Origin: Streptomyces sp. NRRL B-1347
GTDB taxonomy: Bacteria; Actinomycetota; Actinomycetes; Streptomycetales; Streptomycetaceae
NCBI RefSeq assembly: GCF_000720325.1
Contig: NZ_JOJM01000071.1
Location: 1 to 41,330 of the forward strand
Direction of reading: 5' to 3'
DNA: 41,330 nucleotides
This document shows, one piece after another, positions 15,374 to 24,286 of the stretch. The position numbers and the translations under genes were made by a program. Position 1 is the first letter of the stretch. The number at the start of each line of letters is the position of its first letter. The notes under the pieces were generated by a model. That model saw nothing but the letters and a program-made list of their open reading frames with translations, made no database searches and was not told the origin of the DNA.

Positions 15374-15386
15374 ATTCACATCCATG
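15374..15386 (-). promoter_or_regulatory. CATGGATGTGAAT element downstream of the udh promoter
   Basis: CATGGATGTGAAT lies 3 nt downstream of the -10 box of the minus-strand promoter. It recurs as CATGGACGTGAAT in the facing promoter with the same orientation relative to transcription. Position over the transcription start suggests a repressor operator. Confidence 0.55.
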
Positions 15387-15389
15387 GAC

Positions 15390-15419
15390 ACGCTAGGGAG
15401 CGACCGCGGGTGCAGTCAA
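15390..15419 (-). promoter_or_regulatory. Sigma-70-type promoter for uronate dehydrogenase
   Basis: Read on the minus strand: -35 TTGACT (15414-15419), an 18-bp spacer and -10 TAGCGT (15390-15395). Both match the principal streptomycete sigma factor pattern. The 5' leader would be about 110 nt. Confidence 0.7.
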
Positions 15420-15467
15420 GGGGGCGCGGAGCCGCTAGATCCGTTCCCGCGCCGAGTGGTTGCGCGC

Positions 15468-15496
15468 TTGACCCGCGCGAAGAGCCGCCCTAGCGT
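15468..15496 (+). promoter_or_regulatory. Sigma-70-type promoter for the dehydratase gene
   Basis: -35 TTGACC (15468-15473), a 17-bp spacer and -10 TAGCGT (15491-15496), 57 bp upstream of the GTG start. The match is very good and mirrors the facing udh promoter. Confidence 0.75.
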
Positions 15497-15511
15497 GGGC
15501 GCGTTCAGGGA

Positions 15512-15524
15512 CATGGACGTGAAT
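15512..15524 (+). promoter_or_regulatory. CATGGACGTGAAT element downstream of the dehydratase promoter
   Basis: CATGGACGTGAAT, 15 nt after the -10 box, differs at one position from the element next to the divergent udh promoter. The pair probably binds one shared repressor, whose gene is not evident beside it. Confidence 0.55.
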
Positions 15525-15552
15525 CAGAAACGTGCACGCTAAGGGAGAGCCC

Positions 15553-16515
15553 GTGACGTCAGGCAGGTCAGGTCCGTCAGCATCCCTCGCCTCCCGGCTC
15601 CGCGTTCCCAGCGGGCCGTTGTTCTTCCCCGTCACCCCCTTCGGACCCGACGGATCCGTCGACGTCGAGGCGCTGCGCACGCATGTGCGCCGGGGCGTGG
15701 AGGCGGGCGCGGCGGCGGTGTTCGCGTGCTGCGGCACGGGCGAGTTCCACGCGCTGACGCCCGAGGAGTTCCAGGAGTGCGTCGCCGCCGCCGTCGCGGA
15801 GACCGCGGGCCGCGTCCCGGTGGTCGCGGGCACCGGATACGGCACTGCGCTCGCCGTGCGGTACGCGCGCCTCGCCGCGGACGCGGGCGCCGACGGACTG
15901 CTCGCGCTGCCGCCCTACCTGGTCGTCGCCGCCCAGGAGGGCCTGCTGCGGCACTACGCCGAACTGGCCGCCGCGACCGCCCTCGACGTCATCGTCTACC
16001 AGCGCGACAACGCCGTGTTCACGCCGGGCACGGTCGTCGGGCTCGCCCGCACCGACGGCGTCATCGGCTTCAAGGACGGCGTCGGCGACCTCGACCTGAT
16101 GCAGCGGATCGTCAGCGCCGTACGCACCGAAGGCCCCGCGGACTTCCTGTACTTCAACGGCCTGCCCACCGCCGAGCTGACCGGGCTCGCCTACCGGGGC
16201 ATCGGCGTGAGCCTGTACTCGTCGGCCGTGTTCTGCTTCCTGCCCGACCTCGCGCTCGCCTTCCACCGGGCGCTGAACTCCGGCGACGACGCGACGGCCG
16301 CCCGCCTGGTCGACGGCTTCTACCGGCCCTTCGTGGAACTGCGCGCGCAGGGCAAGGGCTACGCCGTCTCGCTGGTCAAGGCGGGCGTGCGGCTCGGCGG
16401 CCTCGACGTCGGCGGGGGGCGCCCGCCGCTGCACGAGCCGTCCGACGACCACGTCAAGCGCCTGGCCGAACTCATCGAGCGGGGCCGGGCCCTGGTGGCG
16501 GAGACCGGGGCGTGA
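15553..16515 (+). CDS. kdgD: 5-dehydro-4-deoxyglucarate dehydratase
   Basis: A 320-residue member of the DapA/NAL aldolase-fold superfamily. It converts 5-keto-4-deoxy-glucarate to alpha-ketoglutarate semialdehyde with loss of CO2 and water. Visible features are FFPVTPFGPDGSVD at the N-terminus, GTGEFHALTPEEF in place of the usual GTTGE loop, YQRDNAVF, and Schiff-base Lys174 in GFKDGVGDLD. FFPVTPF and YQRDN are typical of this dehydratase rather than of DapA. The start is GTG 15553 with AAGGGAG upstream; an ATG 21 bases earlier lacks a ribosome site. It is coupled to the next gene by a GTGA overlap and is divergent from uronate dehydrogenase. Confidence 0.92.
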   Translation: MTSGRSGPSASLASRLRVPSGPLFFPVTPFGPDGSVDVEALRTHVRRGVEAGAAAVFACCGTGEFHALTPEEFQECVAAAVAETAGRVPVVAGTGYGTALAVRYARLAADAGADGLLALPPYLVVAAQEGLLRHYAELAAATALDVIVYQRDNAVFTPGTVVGLARTDGVIGFKDGVGDLDLMQRIVSAVRTEGPADFLYFNGLPTAELTGLAYRGIGVSLYSSAVFCFLPDLALAFHRALNSGDDATAARLVDGFYRPFVELRAQGKGYAVSLVKAGVRLGGLDVGGGRPPLHEPSDDHVKRLAELIERGRALVAETGA

Positions 16516-17678
16516 GGGCGGCCGCGTTCCTCTACCCCTGGGACGTCGTCGGCGACCCCGCAGCCGCCGACCGCGTCGCCGCCCTCGGCGTGCGCCAGGT
16601 GACCCTCGCCTCCGCCTACCACTCCACGCGCGCCCTCACCCCGCGCCATCCGCGCCACCGCGTCGTCACCGCGGCACACGCCGCCGTCCTGTACCCGCCG
16701 GGCGAGCGCTGGCGGGGCCGGGTGCCGCGGCCGTACCCCGCGGGGGACTGGGCGCCGGGCGACGCCTACGGCCGGGCCGCCGAAGCCCTCGCGGCCGCCG
16801 GGCTCGACGTGCACGCCTGGGTGGTGCTCGCGCACAACTCCCGCCTGGGCGCCGAGCATCCGGACACCAGCGTGGTCAACGCCTACGGCGACCGCTACCC
16901 CTGGGCGCCCTGCGTCGCGCGGCCCGCCAACCGCGCCTATCTGATCAACCTCGCCGCCGAGGCGGCCGTCCGGCCGGGCACGGCGGGGGCCGAGCTGGAG
17001 TCGTGCGGCTGGTACGGCTTCGCGCACCTGCACGCCCACGACAAGGTCGCGGGCGTCGACCTCGGCGAGGCGGGCCAGTACGCGATGTCGCTGTGCTTCT
17101 GCGCCACCTGCCGCGCCGGGTACGGCGAGCACGGCCAGGACCCCGACCGGCTCGCCGCCACCGTGCGCCGCGGCCTGGAGCCGGTGTGGCGCGGCGCCGC
17201 GCCGGCGCCCGGCTGGGCGGGCGTGGAGCAGCTCATCGGCGCCGGTCCCGCGGCCGCCACGCGCGCGTGGCGCGAGCACAGCGCCCGCACCTTCCAGGAG
17301 GCGGCGGTCGCGGCCGTGCGCGCCGAGGCGCCCGACGGCTTCCAGGTGCTCCTGCACGCGGACCCGGTGGGGTACCGCTGCGGGGCCAACGCCGGGGTCG
17401 ACCCGGAGCACGTCCTGTCCGTGGCCGACGGCGTGGTCGTGCCCTGCACCGGCGGCGCCGAGCCGCTCGCGCCCTTCGCCGCCCACGCGCGCGAGCACAC
17501 CGTCGTCGCCGCCAACCTCACGGTGGTGGCGGGCCTGGGCGGAAGCCCCGCCACGCTCGCCGCCGACGCCCGGCGCGCGGCGGCGCTCGGCGCCACCGAA
17601 CTGCGCCTCTACCACGCGGGACTGGCCTCCGACCAGGACCTCGCGCACGTCGGGACGGCCCTGTCGCGGCTCGCCTGA
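16512..17678 (+). CDS. Unknown TIM-barrel-like protein coupled to kdgD
   Basis: A 388-residue protein of unknown function. The start is GTG 16512, inside the GTGA overlap with the kdgD stop, so the two are co-translated. It opens with AAFLYPWDVVGD and contains VHAWVVLAHNSRLG, a WAPCVARPANRAYLINL segment and a Cys cluster SLCFCATCRAGYG, a layout reminiscent of uncharacterised glycoside-hydrolase-like TIM barrels. Acidic residues near ELESCGWYGF are possible catalytic candidates. No signal peptide is present, so any substrate should be intracellular. Coupling to an aldarate-pathway enzyme suggests action on a uronate-containing sugar or lactone, but this is inference. Confidence 0.7.
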   Translation: MRAAAFLYPWDVVGDPAAADRVAALGVRQVTLASAYHSTRALTPRHPRHRVVTAAHAAVLYPPGERWRGRVPRPYPAGDWAPGDAYGRAAEALAAAGLDVHAWVVLAHNSRLGAEHPDTSVVNAYGDRYPWAPCVARPANRAYLINLAAEAAVRPGTAGAELESCGWYGFAHLHAHDKVAGVDLGEAGQYAMSLCFCATCRAGYGEHGQDPDRLAATVRRGLEPVWRGAAPAPGWAGVEQLIGAGPAAATRAWREHSARTFQEAAVAAVRAEAPDGFQVLLHADPVGYRCGANAGVDPEHVLSVADGVVVPCTGGAEPLAPFAAHAREHTVVAANLTVVAGLGGSPATLAADARRAAALGATELRLYHAGLASDQDLAHVGTALSRLA

Positions 17679-17738
17679 CAGCCGTTACGATCCGCGCACC
17701 ACCACATCGCTCACGGGGCGGGGAACAGAGGAGACAAG

Positions 17739-19130
17739 GTGCGCAACAAGGGGATATCCGCGCTGGTCTGCGCCGGGCTCACGGCGGGCGCCGCGGTGCT
17801 CGCCACCGCCGGGACCGCGGCCGCGCGGGACGGGGCCGGGCAGACGGGGGCCGTACGGGCCGACTCCGTACGGGCCGGGTCCACGGCGTCCGCCACCGCG
17901 GAGGACGTCCGCGAACGCCTGGAGAAGATACCGGGGATGACGGTCGTCTCGGTGACGGACAAGGAGGGCTACCCCTTCTACTCCTTGACCTACCGTCAGC
18001 CGGTCGACCACAAGCGTCCGCACAAGGCCACCTTCACCCAGCGGCTGACGCTGTGGCACAAGTCGACGGACAAGCCGACCGTCCTGTACACCACCGGCTA
18101 CGGCATCGGCTCGGGCACCACCGCCGTCACCAGACTCCTGGACGCCAACCAGGTCAGCCTCGAACACCGCTACTTCCTGCAGTCCCGCCCCCAGGGCGCG
18201 GCGGGCGACGACTGGACGAAGATGACCGTCCAGCAGGAGGCGGCCGACGAGCACCGCGTCACCCAGGCCCTGCGCTCCATCGAGAAGGGCAAGTGGATCG
18301 GCACCGGCGCCAGCAAGGGCGGCATGACGGCCACGTACCACGAGCGCTTCTACCCCGAGGACCTGGCCGCCGTGGTCGCGTTCGTCGCGCCCAACGACAA
18401 GAACAACCGGGACGACTCCGGCTACGAGCGCTTCTTCGGATCCGTCGGCACCAAGGAGTGCCGTACGGCCCTGAACGCCGTGCAGCGCGAGATGCTCGTC
18501 CGCCGCGACACGCTCCTGCCCAAGTTCGAGGCGGACGCCCAGGCGAACGGCCAGACCTTCGAGGAGACGCTCGGCACGACCGACCGCGCCTATGAGTTCG
18601 CGGTCCTCGACCAGGTGTGGAACTTCTGGCAGTCGGGCACCATCGACAACTGCGCCACCGTCCCCGACGCGAAGAAGGCCACCGACGACGAGCTCTACTC
18701 CTGGTCGAAGGGGCACGGCCTGAGCGTCTACTACGACGAGGACCTCGGCGTGAACAGCTCGGGCCCCTACTACCGCCAGGCCGCCACCCAGCTCGGCTGG
18801 GCCGACCTGAAGTTCAAGCACCTCAAGGGAGTGCGCCACTACCCGGACATCTACCAGCCGAACTCGGTCCTGCCCGCCGCCATGCGCGGCTCGTACAACA
18901 ACGCGACCATCGCCGACGTCGACCGCTGGGTGAAGACCCGGGGGCAGCGGATGATGTTCATCTACGGCGAGAACGACCCGTGGAGCGCGGAGAAGTTCAC
19001 CCCGAGCCACCGCGACTCGTACCGCTACGAGGTGCCGGGCGCCAACCACGGCGCGTCCATCGCCAAGCTGCCCGAGCCGCAGCAGTCGCAGGTCATCGCG
19101 ACGATCAAGCGCTGGGCCGGCGTGAAGTAG
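17739..19130 (+). CDS. Secreted tripeptidyl aminopeptidase (peptidase family S37)
   Basis: A 463-residue exported serine peptidase. Residues 1-29 are a Sec signal (ALVCAGLTAGAAVLATAGTAAA). Residues about 30-55 form a short pro-region with VRADSVRAGS repeats. The catalytic alpha/beta-hydrolase domain has Ser192 in GTGASKGGM, Asp413 in YGENDPWS and His437 in PGANHGAS. These match the PS-10/S37 prolyl tripeptidyl aminopeptidases of Streptomyces, which remove N-terminal tripeptides and can process secreted precursors such as transglutaminase pro-peptides. GTG 17739 is preceded by GAGGAGA. Monocistronic, ending in a clear hairpin. Confidence 0.9.
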   Translation: MRNKGISALVCAGLTAGAAVLATAGTAAARDGAGQTGAVRADSVRAGSTASATAEDVRERLEKIPGMTVVSVTDKEGYPFYSLTYRQPVDHKRPHKATFTQRLTLWHKSTDKPTVLYTTGYGIGSGTTAVTRLLDANQVSLEHRYFLQSRPQGAAGDDWTKMTVQQEAADEHRVTQALRSIEKGKWIGTGASKGGMTATYHERFYPEDLAAVVAFVAPNDKNNRDDSGYERFFGSVGTKECRTALNAVQREMLVRRDTLLPKFEADAQANGQTFEETLGTTDRAYEFAVLDQVWNFWQSGTIDNCATVPDAKKATDDELYSWSKGHGLSVYYDEDLGVNSSGPYYRQAATQLGWADLKFKHLKGVRHYPDIYQPNSVLPAAMRGSYNNATIADVDRWVKTRGQRMMFIYGENDPWSAEKFTPSHRDSYRYEVPGANHGASIAKLPEPQQSQVIATIKRWAGVK

Positions 19131-19147
19131 CCGACCGCGACAGCGAG

Positions 19148-19182
19148 TGCCCCGGCGGCGATGAATTCCGGCCGCCGGGGCA
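19148..19182 (+). terminator. Terminator hairpin after the S37 peptidase gene
   Basis: Perfect 12-bp arms TGCCCCGGCGGC (19148-19159) and GCCGCCGGGGCA (19171-19182) with an 11-nt AT-containing loop, 18 bp beyond the stop codon. Confidence 0.8.
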
Positions 19183-19240
19183 GTCACGTTAGGGAGAGGG
19201 CCCCACCGGGGCGAGCTTTCCCAGCGTGAAGGAGACGGCC

Positions 19241-19879
19241 ATGCCGGAGACGACGAACCCCCTGCCGGACGCGGTGGACCCCGCGGGGGAGCCGCACGAG
19301 CTGCCGGACCTCAGGCCGCAGGCGCGCCTGGTCGCGCGCCTCGCCGCGGGCGTGACCGACGACCAGCTGGACGGGCCGACGCCCTGCCCCGACTACGCCG
19401 TGCGTCATCTCATCGGCCACCTCGTCGGGCTCGCCGCCGCGTTCACCGACGCCGGGCGCAAGGACCTCGGGGCGCGCACCGACACCGACCCGTCGAGCGG
19501 GCTGCCCGACATCGGCGCCGACTGGCGCGACGAGCTGCCGCGGCGCCTCGCGGAGGTCGCGGAGGTGTGGCGCGACTCCGCCGCGTGGAGCGGGCAGACC
19601 CGGGCGGGCGGCGTGGACCTGCCGGGCGAGCTCGCGGGCGTCATCGCCCTCGACGAACTCGTCGTGCACGGCTGGGACCTGGCGCGGGCCACGGGCCAGG
19701 CGTACGCGCCGGACGCGGCGAGCCTCGGCGTCTCCCACGAGCTGCTGGCCGCCGCCGCGACCGAGGACCCGGCGGCGCGGGGCACGCTCTTCGGGCCGCC
19801 GGTGCCCGTCCCGCCGGGAGCGTCCCTCCTGGACCGGGTCATCGCCCTCAGCGGCCGCGACCCGCTCTGGCGCCCGTAG
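19241..19879 (+). CDS. TIGR03086-family (DinB/MDMPI-like) metal-binding protein
   Basis: A 212-residue cytoplasmic protein of the mycothiol-dependent maleylpyruvate-isomerase-like four-helix fold. Family marks are LDGPTPCPDYAVRHLIGHL near residues 45-65, whose His is a metal ligand, and ALDELVVHGWDLARATGQ near residue 140 with a second conserved His. Many actinobacterial members are thought to bind a divalent metal and use mycothiol, but few have a known reaction. The start ATG 19241 has AAGGAG 6 nt upstream; a GTG at 19226 would bypass that site. Likely a single-gene unit. Confidence 0.85.
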   Translation: MPETTNPLPDAVDPAGEPHELPDLRPQARLVARLAAGVTDDQLDGPTPCPDYAVRHLIGHLVGLAAAFTDAGRKDLGARTDTDPSSGLPDIGADWRDELPRRLAEVAEVWRDSAAWSGQTRAGGVDLPGELAGVIALDELVVHGWDLARATGQAYAPDAASLGVSHELLAAAATEDPAARGTLFGPPVPVPPGASLLDRVIALSGRDPLWRP

Positions 19880-20007
19880 CCGCGGCGGCGGGATTCCGGC
19901 GCCCGGAGTTGGCTTGTGTGACTGACTTGCTCGCTCTACGGTCTAGCCCTGACCAGCACGTTCTCGTGCGCCCGGCGTGTGCGCACGTTCGCAGTCCAGG
20001 GGGACCC

Positions 20008-20760
20008 ATGACGATCTCGCCCGACCTCTCGGTGGCCGCCACGGCCGTCGGCGGCGCGCTCGCCGCCTATCTGCTCCTCGGCGAGCCGTGGCTCGGCCGC
20101 CGCATGTACGCGTCGCTCGCGCGCCGCCGCGGCACCGAACCGGGCGCCCTCGTCCGCTACTTCACGTTCACGATCGTCGCCTGGTGCGCCTTCGCCGCGC
20201 TGACCGTCGCGGCCCTGCTCCTGTCGCCCGGCACGTCGGCCGCCGACCTCGGCATCGCGATGCCCGACGACCCGACGTTCGCCGTGCCGCTCGTCCTCCT
20301 GTGCGGGGTGGCCGCCGCCCTGTCCGGGCGCCACTTCCGGGACCTCGCCAAGGAGGGCAAGCAGGTGCCGGGCCGCGCCGCGATCGCGGCCATGCTGCCG
20401 CGGACCGAGCGGGAGCGGCGGTTCGCGGTGGCCGCCGCCGTGACCGACGGCATCTGCTCCGAACTCGTCTACCGCGGTCTGCTCATCGCCTTCGGCGTCG
20501 GCGCCCTCGGCCTGCCGCTGTACGCGGCGGCCGCGCTCTCCCTTGCCGTGTACGCGCTCGCCGGGTGGTACCGGGGCGGCACCGGCATCGTCGCCTTCGG
20601 GCTCTTCGGGACGCTCCTGACCGGCCTGTACCTGGCGTCCGGCAGTCTGCTGGTGCCCATCGCCGTGCACGTGGCGCTCTCGGCCCGCGACCTCACGATC
20701 CCCGCGCCCGAACTGTCCCCTGCCGAGGGCGGCACGGCTGCCGAGGGCGGCACGGCCTGA
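20008..20760 (+). CDS. CPBP-type membrane protein with altered catalytic motifs
   Basis: A 250-residue polytopic membrane protein with about six helices and a CPBP (CAAX protease and bacteriocin-processing) core. The usual EExxxRG motif reads SELVYRG here, with the first Glu replaced by Ser. The usual second motif, ending in LAHxxxG, reads ALAGWYRG, so the conserved His is Gly. Only the third motif (VPIAVH) keeps its His. It is therefore probably not an active intramembrane protease. The protein ends in two AEGGTA repeats encoded by an 18-bp duplication. Start ATG 20008 follows AGGGGGA. It converges on the penicillin-binding protein gene, with only 9 bp between the stops. Confidence 0.8.
   Translation: MTISPDLSVAATAVGGALAAYLLLGEPWLGRRMYASLARRRGTEPGALVRYFTFTIVAWCAFAALTVAALLLSPGTSAADLGIAMPDDPTFAVPLVLLCGVAAALSGRHFRDLAKEGKQVPGRAAIAAMLPRTERERRFAVAAAVTDGICSELVYRGLLIAFGVGALGLPLYAAAALSLAVYALAGWYRGGTGIVAFGLFGTLLTGLYLASGSLLVPIAVHVALSARDLTIPAPELSPAEGGTAAEGGTA
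20722..20757 (+). repeat. 18-bp tandem duplication at the CPBP gene 3' end
   Basis: GCCGAGGGCGGCACGGCT is repeated directly with one final base change, adding a second AEGGTA to the C-terminus. Confidence 0.85.
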
Positions 20761-20769
20761 GCGCGGGCC

Positions 20770-22218
20770 TCAGCGGAGCGCGGCGCGCATCATGGCCGTG
20801 GCGATGGGGGCCGCGAGGCCGTTGCCGCTGACCTCGGAGCGGGCCGCGTCCGATGACTCCACGATGACCGCGACGGCGACCTCCTTGCCGTCGGAGCCCT
20901 TGGCGTAGGACGTGAACCAGGCGTACGGCGTCTTGCTGTTGTTCTCGCCGTGCTGCGCGGTGCCCGTCTTGCCGCCCACGGTCGCCCCGCTGATGCGCGC
21001 GTTGGTCGCCGTGCCCTTCTCGACGACCGACTGCATCGCGGATTCGAGCTGCTCGGCGGTGGACTCGCTGACGACGCGCTGCGAGCCCGCGTCCTCGTCG
21101 TAGTCCTTCAGGACGTCGCCGTCGGCGTCCGTGGTCCTGGAGACCATGTGCGGGGACTTCAGCTCACCGCCGTTGGCGATGGCGGCCGACACCATGGCCA
21201 TCTGGAGCGGCGTCGCGGTCACGTCGAACTGGCCGATGCCGGTGAGGCCGGTGCTGGCCTTGTCCATGCCCTTGGGGTACAGGCTGACGCCCGCGCGCAC
21301 CGGCACGTCCAGCTTCTCCGCGTTGAAGCCGAACTTCTCCGCCTGCGCCCGCAGCTTGTCCTGGCCGAGGTCGACGGCGAGCTTGGTGAAGACGTTGTTG
21401 CACGACCACTGGAGCGCGGTGCGCAGCGAGGCGTTCTCGCAGGGGGCGGACTTGACCTCGTTCGGGATGGACGTGCGCGTGCCGGGCAGCGTGTACGGGT
21501 CCGGGCTGTCGGTCTTCTGGTCGACCGAGTCGTACCGGCCGTCCTCCAGGGCGGCCGCCGCGACCACCAGCTTGAACGTCGAGCCGGGCGGCAGCGGCTG
21601 CCGGATCGCGCGGTTCACCATCGGCTTGTCCTTGTCGCCGGTGAGCGCCTTCCACGCGTCGCCGTCGGCGGTGCCGCTGATCTTCGACGGGTCGTAGGAC
21701 GGCGTGGAGACCATCCCGAGGATCTTGCCGGTCTTGGGGTCGATGGCGACGGCGGCGCCCTTCTTGTCACCGAGCGCCTTGTACCCGGCCTTCTGCACGG
21801 CCGGGTCGATGGTGGTCACGACGTCGCCGGGGTCGGCCCGCTTGTTGGTGAGCGTGTCGAGCGGGTTCTTCAGCCGGTTGTCGCTGCCGTCCAGGAGGTC
21901 CTTGTAGATGCCTTCCAGCTGCGTGGCGCCGTACGCCTGCGAGCTGTAGCCGGTGACGGACGAATACAGCAGTCCGTTCTTGTACGTGCGCTTGTACGCC
22001 AGGTCGCCGCCCGTCGTGCGCTTGGAGCCGGTGATGGACTCACCGGCCACGATGATGTCGCCGAGCGGGTGCGCGTACGTCTTCATCGCGTTCCGTCGGT
22101 TCAGCTTGTCCTCCGCGAGCGCCTTCGAGTCGTGGAACTGCACCCAGGTGGCCCGCACGAGGAGCGCGAACACCAGGAGCAGCGTGAAGACGGCGGTGTG
22201 CCTGATCGTCTTGTTCAT
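20770..22218 (-). CDS. Class B penicillin-binding protein (PbpA-type transpeptidase)
   Basis: A 482-residue peptidoglycan transpeptidase. A short cytoplasmic tail and one membrane helix (HTAVFTLLLVFALLVRATW) anchor it. A short N-terminal module follows, then the transpeptidase domain with acyl-Ser213 and Lys216 (PPGSTFK), Ser272 of SCN, and Lys417 of KTGTA. Size and N-terminus MNKTIRHTAVF match PbpA of actinobacteria, involved in lateral-wall or septal crosslinking. The start is set at ATG 22218 because paralogues begin MNK; a TTG nine bases upstream is the alternative, and neither has a good ribosome site. Unlike the main pbpA locus, there is no rodA-type partner or kinase/phosphatase gene beside it, so it is probably an accessory copy. 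Confidence 0.9.
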   Translation of the reverse strand: MNKTIRHTAVFTLLLVFALLVRATWVQFHDSKALAEDKLNRRNAMKTYAHPLGDIIVAGESITGSKRTTGGDLAYKRTYKNGLLYSSVTGYSSQAYGATQLEGIYKDLLDGSDNRLKNPLDTLTNKRADPGDVVTTIDPAVQKAGYKALGDKKGAAVAIDPKTGKILGMVSTPSYDPSKISGTADGDAWKALTGDKDKPMVNRAIRQPLPPGSTFKLVVAAAALEDGRYDSVDQKTDSPDPYTLPGTRTSIPNEVKSAPCENASLRTALQWSCNNVFTKLAVDLGQDKLRAQAEKFGFNAEKLDVPVRAGVSLYPKGMDKASTGLTGIGQFDVTATPLQMAMVSAAIANGGELKSPHMVSRTTDADGDVLKDYDEDAGSQRVVSESTAEQLESAMQSVVEKGTATNARISGATVGGKTGTAQHGENNSKTPYAWFTSYAKGSDGKEVAVAVIVESSDAARSEVSGNGLAAPIATAMMRAALR

Positions 22219-22281
22219 CCCTGACAAGGACGAGCATCGGGGCCCCGGGCGTTCCCGGCTTGCGCGGATGTGTCCTGTTTC

Positions 22282-22941
<660 letters not shown>

Positions 22942-23011
22942 GGGCGGGCCTCCAGGGCGGTCGTACGAGTGGAGCGGGCAGGGCGGGCGGGGGAGGGGGC
23001 GGGCGGTGCGG

Positions 23012-24286
23012 TCACGCGGGCGGGCGCAGCGGCAGGCGTACGCGCAGCCGCCACACCCCGGCCGCGGGCCCGGACTCGGCGGTGCCGCCGAGGAGCCGGG
23101 CCCGGTCGGCGATGCCGCGCAGGCCGTGGCCGCCGCCCGCCCGGTCGGCCGGGGCGGCGGGCGGCGCCGACGGCAGCGGGTTCTCGGCACTCAGGTCGAG
23201 GCCGGTGTCGTCGCGCGCGATCCGCAGCGTCACGGCGGTGTCGGCGCCCGCGTGCTTGAGGGCGTTGCTGAGGGCCTCCTGCACGATGCGGTAGGCCTCC
23301 CGGGACACCATCGGCGGCAGCGTGTCGGCGCCCCCGGGGCCGAGGGCGACGGCGGCCTTCACCCGCAGGCCGCCCGCGCGGGTGCGGCGCAGGAGCCCGT
23401 CCAGGTCGGCGGCGAGCGTGGGCGCGGGGGCCGTCGAGGCCCGCTGGTCGCCCTCGCGCAGGACGCCGAGGACCGCGTCCAGCTCGCCGACGGTGCGCCG
23501 GGTGGTGTCCTCGATGGCGGCGAGCGCCTCGCGGACGAACTCCGGGTCGTGGTCGAGGACGCGGCGGGCCGCGCTCGCCTGGAGCGTGACCGCGCTCAGC
23601 GCGTGGCCCACGGAGTCGTGCAGCTCGCGGGCGAGGCGGTTGCGCACGGCGAGGTCGGCGGCGCGCTGCTCGGCGGCGGCGAGCCGGTCGGCGGGCGTGG
23701 GCCCGAGCAGCCGGGGCGCCCACCGCGCGAGCAGTCCGCCACTGGCCGCGGCGCACGCGGCGAGCACGAGGAGGGACAAGGTGCCCGACACCGGTGCGAG
23801 GGCCAGCGTCCAGGGGCCGCGGAGGTGGTCGGGGAGGCCGAGCCAGAAGTCCCCGATGCCCACGGTGAGCGGCAGCACGAGCTGGAACGACGCGAACGGC
23901 ACGAGCGCGAGCGTCATCCCGCTGATGATCCCGCCGAACCCGAGGTGCAGCGTGAACCACGCGACCGTGCGGCCGCGCTCCTGCCGGGTGCGCGGCGGCC
24001 CGTCGGCCAGCGCCTCGTCCGGCACCCCGCACAGCGACCGCACCGCCGCCACCGACATGGGCCGGGTCAGCGGGAACAGCGCGGTGACCGAGGCCAGCGG
24101 CAACCCGATGCCGAACGCGAGGAGTTGGGCGCGGAACGAGCCGAAGAACCGGTCGTCGCCGAACAGCGGCCCGGAGAGGATCGAGCCCACGAAGACGTAC
24201 GGCATGGCGAGCGCGCCGCCGAGGACCAGATGGATCCACCGCCGCCGCGCCCGCCGCCCGAGCAGGGCGGAGCCGATGCGTCTCAC
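23012..24286 (-). CDS. Membrane sensor histidine kinase (HisKA_3 type)
   Basis: A 424-residue kinase. The first half has about five hydrophobic segments (LVLGGALAMPYVFVGS, LLAFGIGLPLASVTALFPL, LVPFASFQLVLPLTVG, LSLLVLAACAAASGG) and no obvious extracellular ligand domain, as in intramembrane-sensing kinases. The H-box is RELHDSVGHALSAV with phospho-His223. The ATPase domain shows EALSNALKHAGA and GGGHGLRGIADRARLLGG. GTG 24286 overlaps the stop of the upstream membrane-protein gene (GTGA), so the two are coupled. It pairs with the NarL-type regulator downstream. The signal is unknown; envelope or lipid stress is plausible. Confidence 0.9.
   Translation of the reverse strand: MRRIGSALLGRRARRRWIHLVLGGALAMPYVFVGSILSGPLFGDDRFFGSFRAQLLAFGIGLPLASVTALFPLTRPMSVAAVRSLCGVPDEALADGPPRTRQERGRTVAWFTLHLGFGGIISGMTLALVPFASFQLVLPLTVGIGDFWLGLPDHLRGPWTLALAPVSGTLSLLVLAACAAASGGLLARWAPRLLGPTPADRLAAAEQRAADLAVRNRLARELHDSVGHALSAVTLQASAARRVLDHDPEFVREALAAIEDTTRRTVGELDAVLGVLREGDQRASTAPAPTLAADLDGLLRRTRAGGLRVKAAVALGPGGADTLPPMVSREAYRIVQEALSNALKHAGADTAVTLRIARDDTGLDLSAENPLPSAPPAAPADRAGGGHGLRGIADRARLLGGTAESGPAAGVWRLRVRLPLRPPA

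Noticed and set aside
17685..19187. Minus-strand open frame of 500 codons opposite the S37 peptidase
   Set aside because: Antisense shadow rich in Val/Leu/Arg/Gly; the plus strand has signal peptide, triad and ribosome site.
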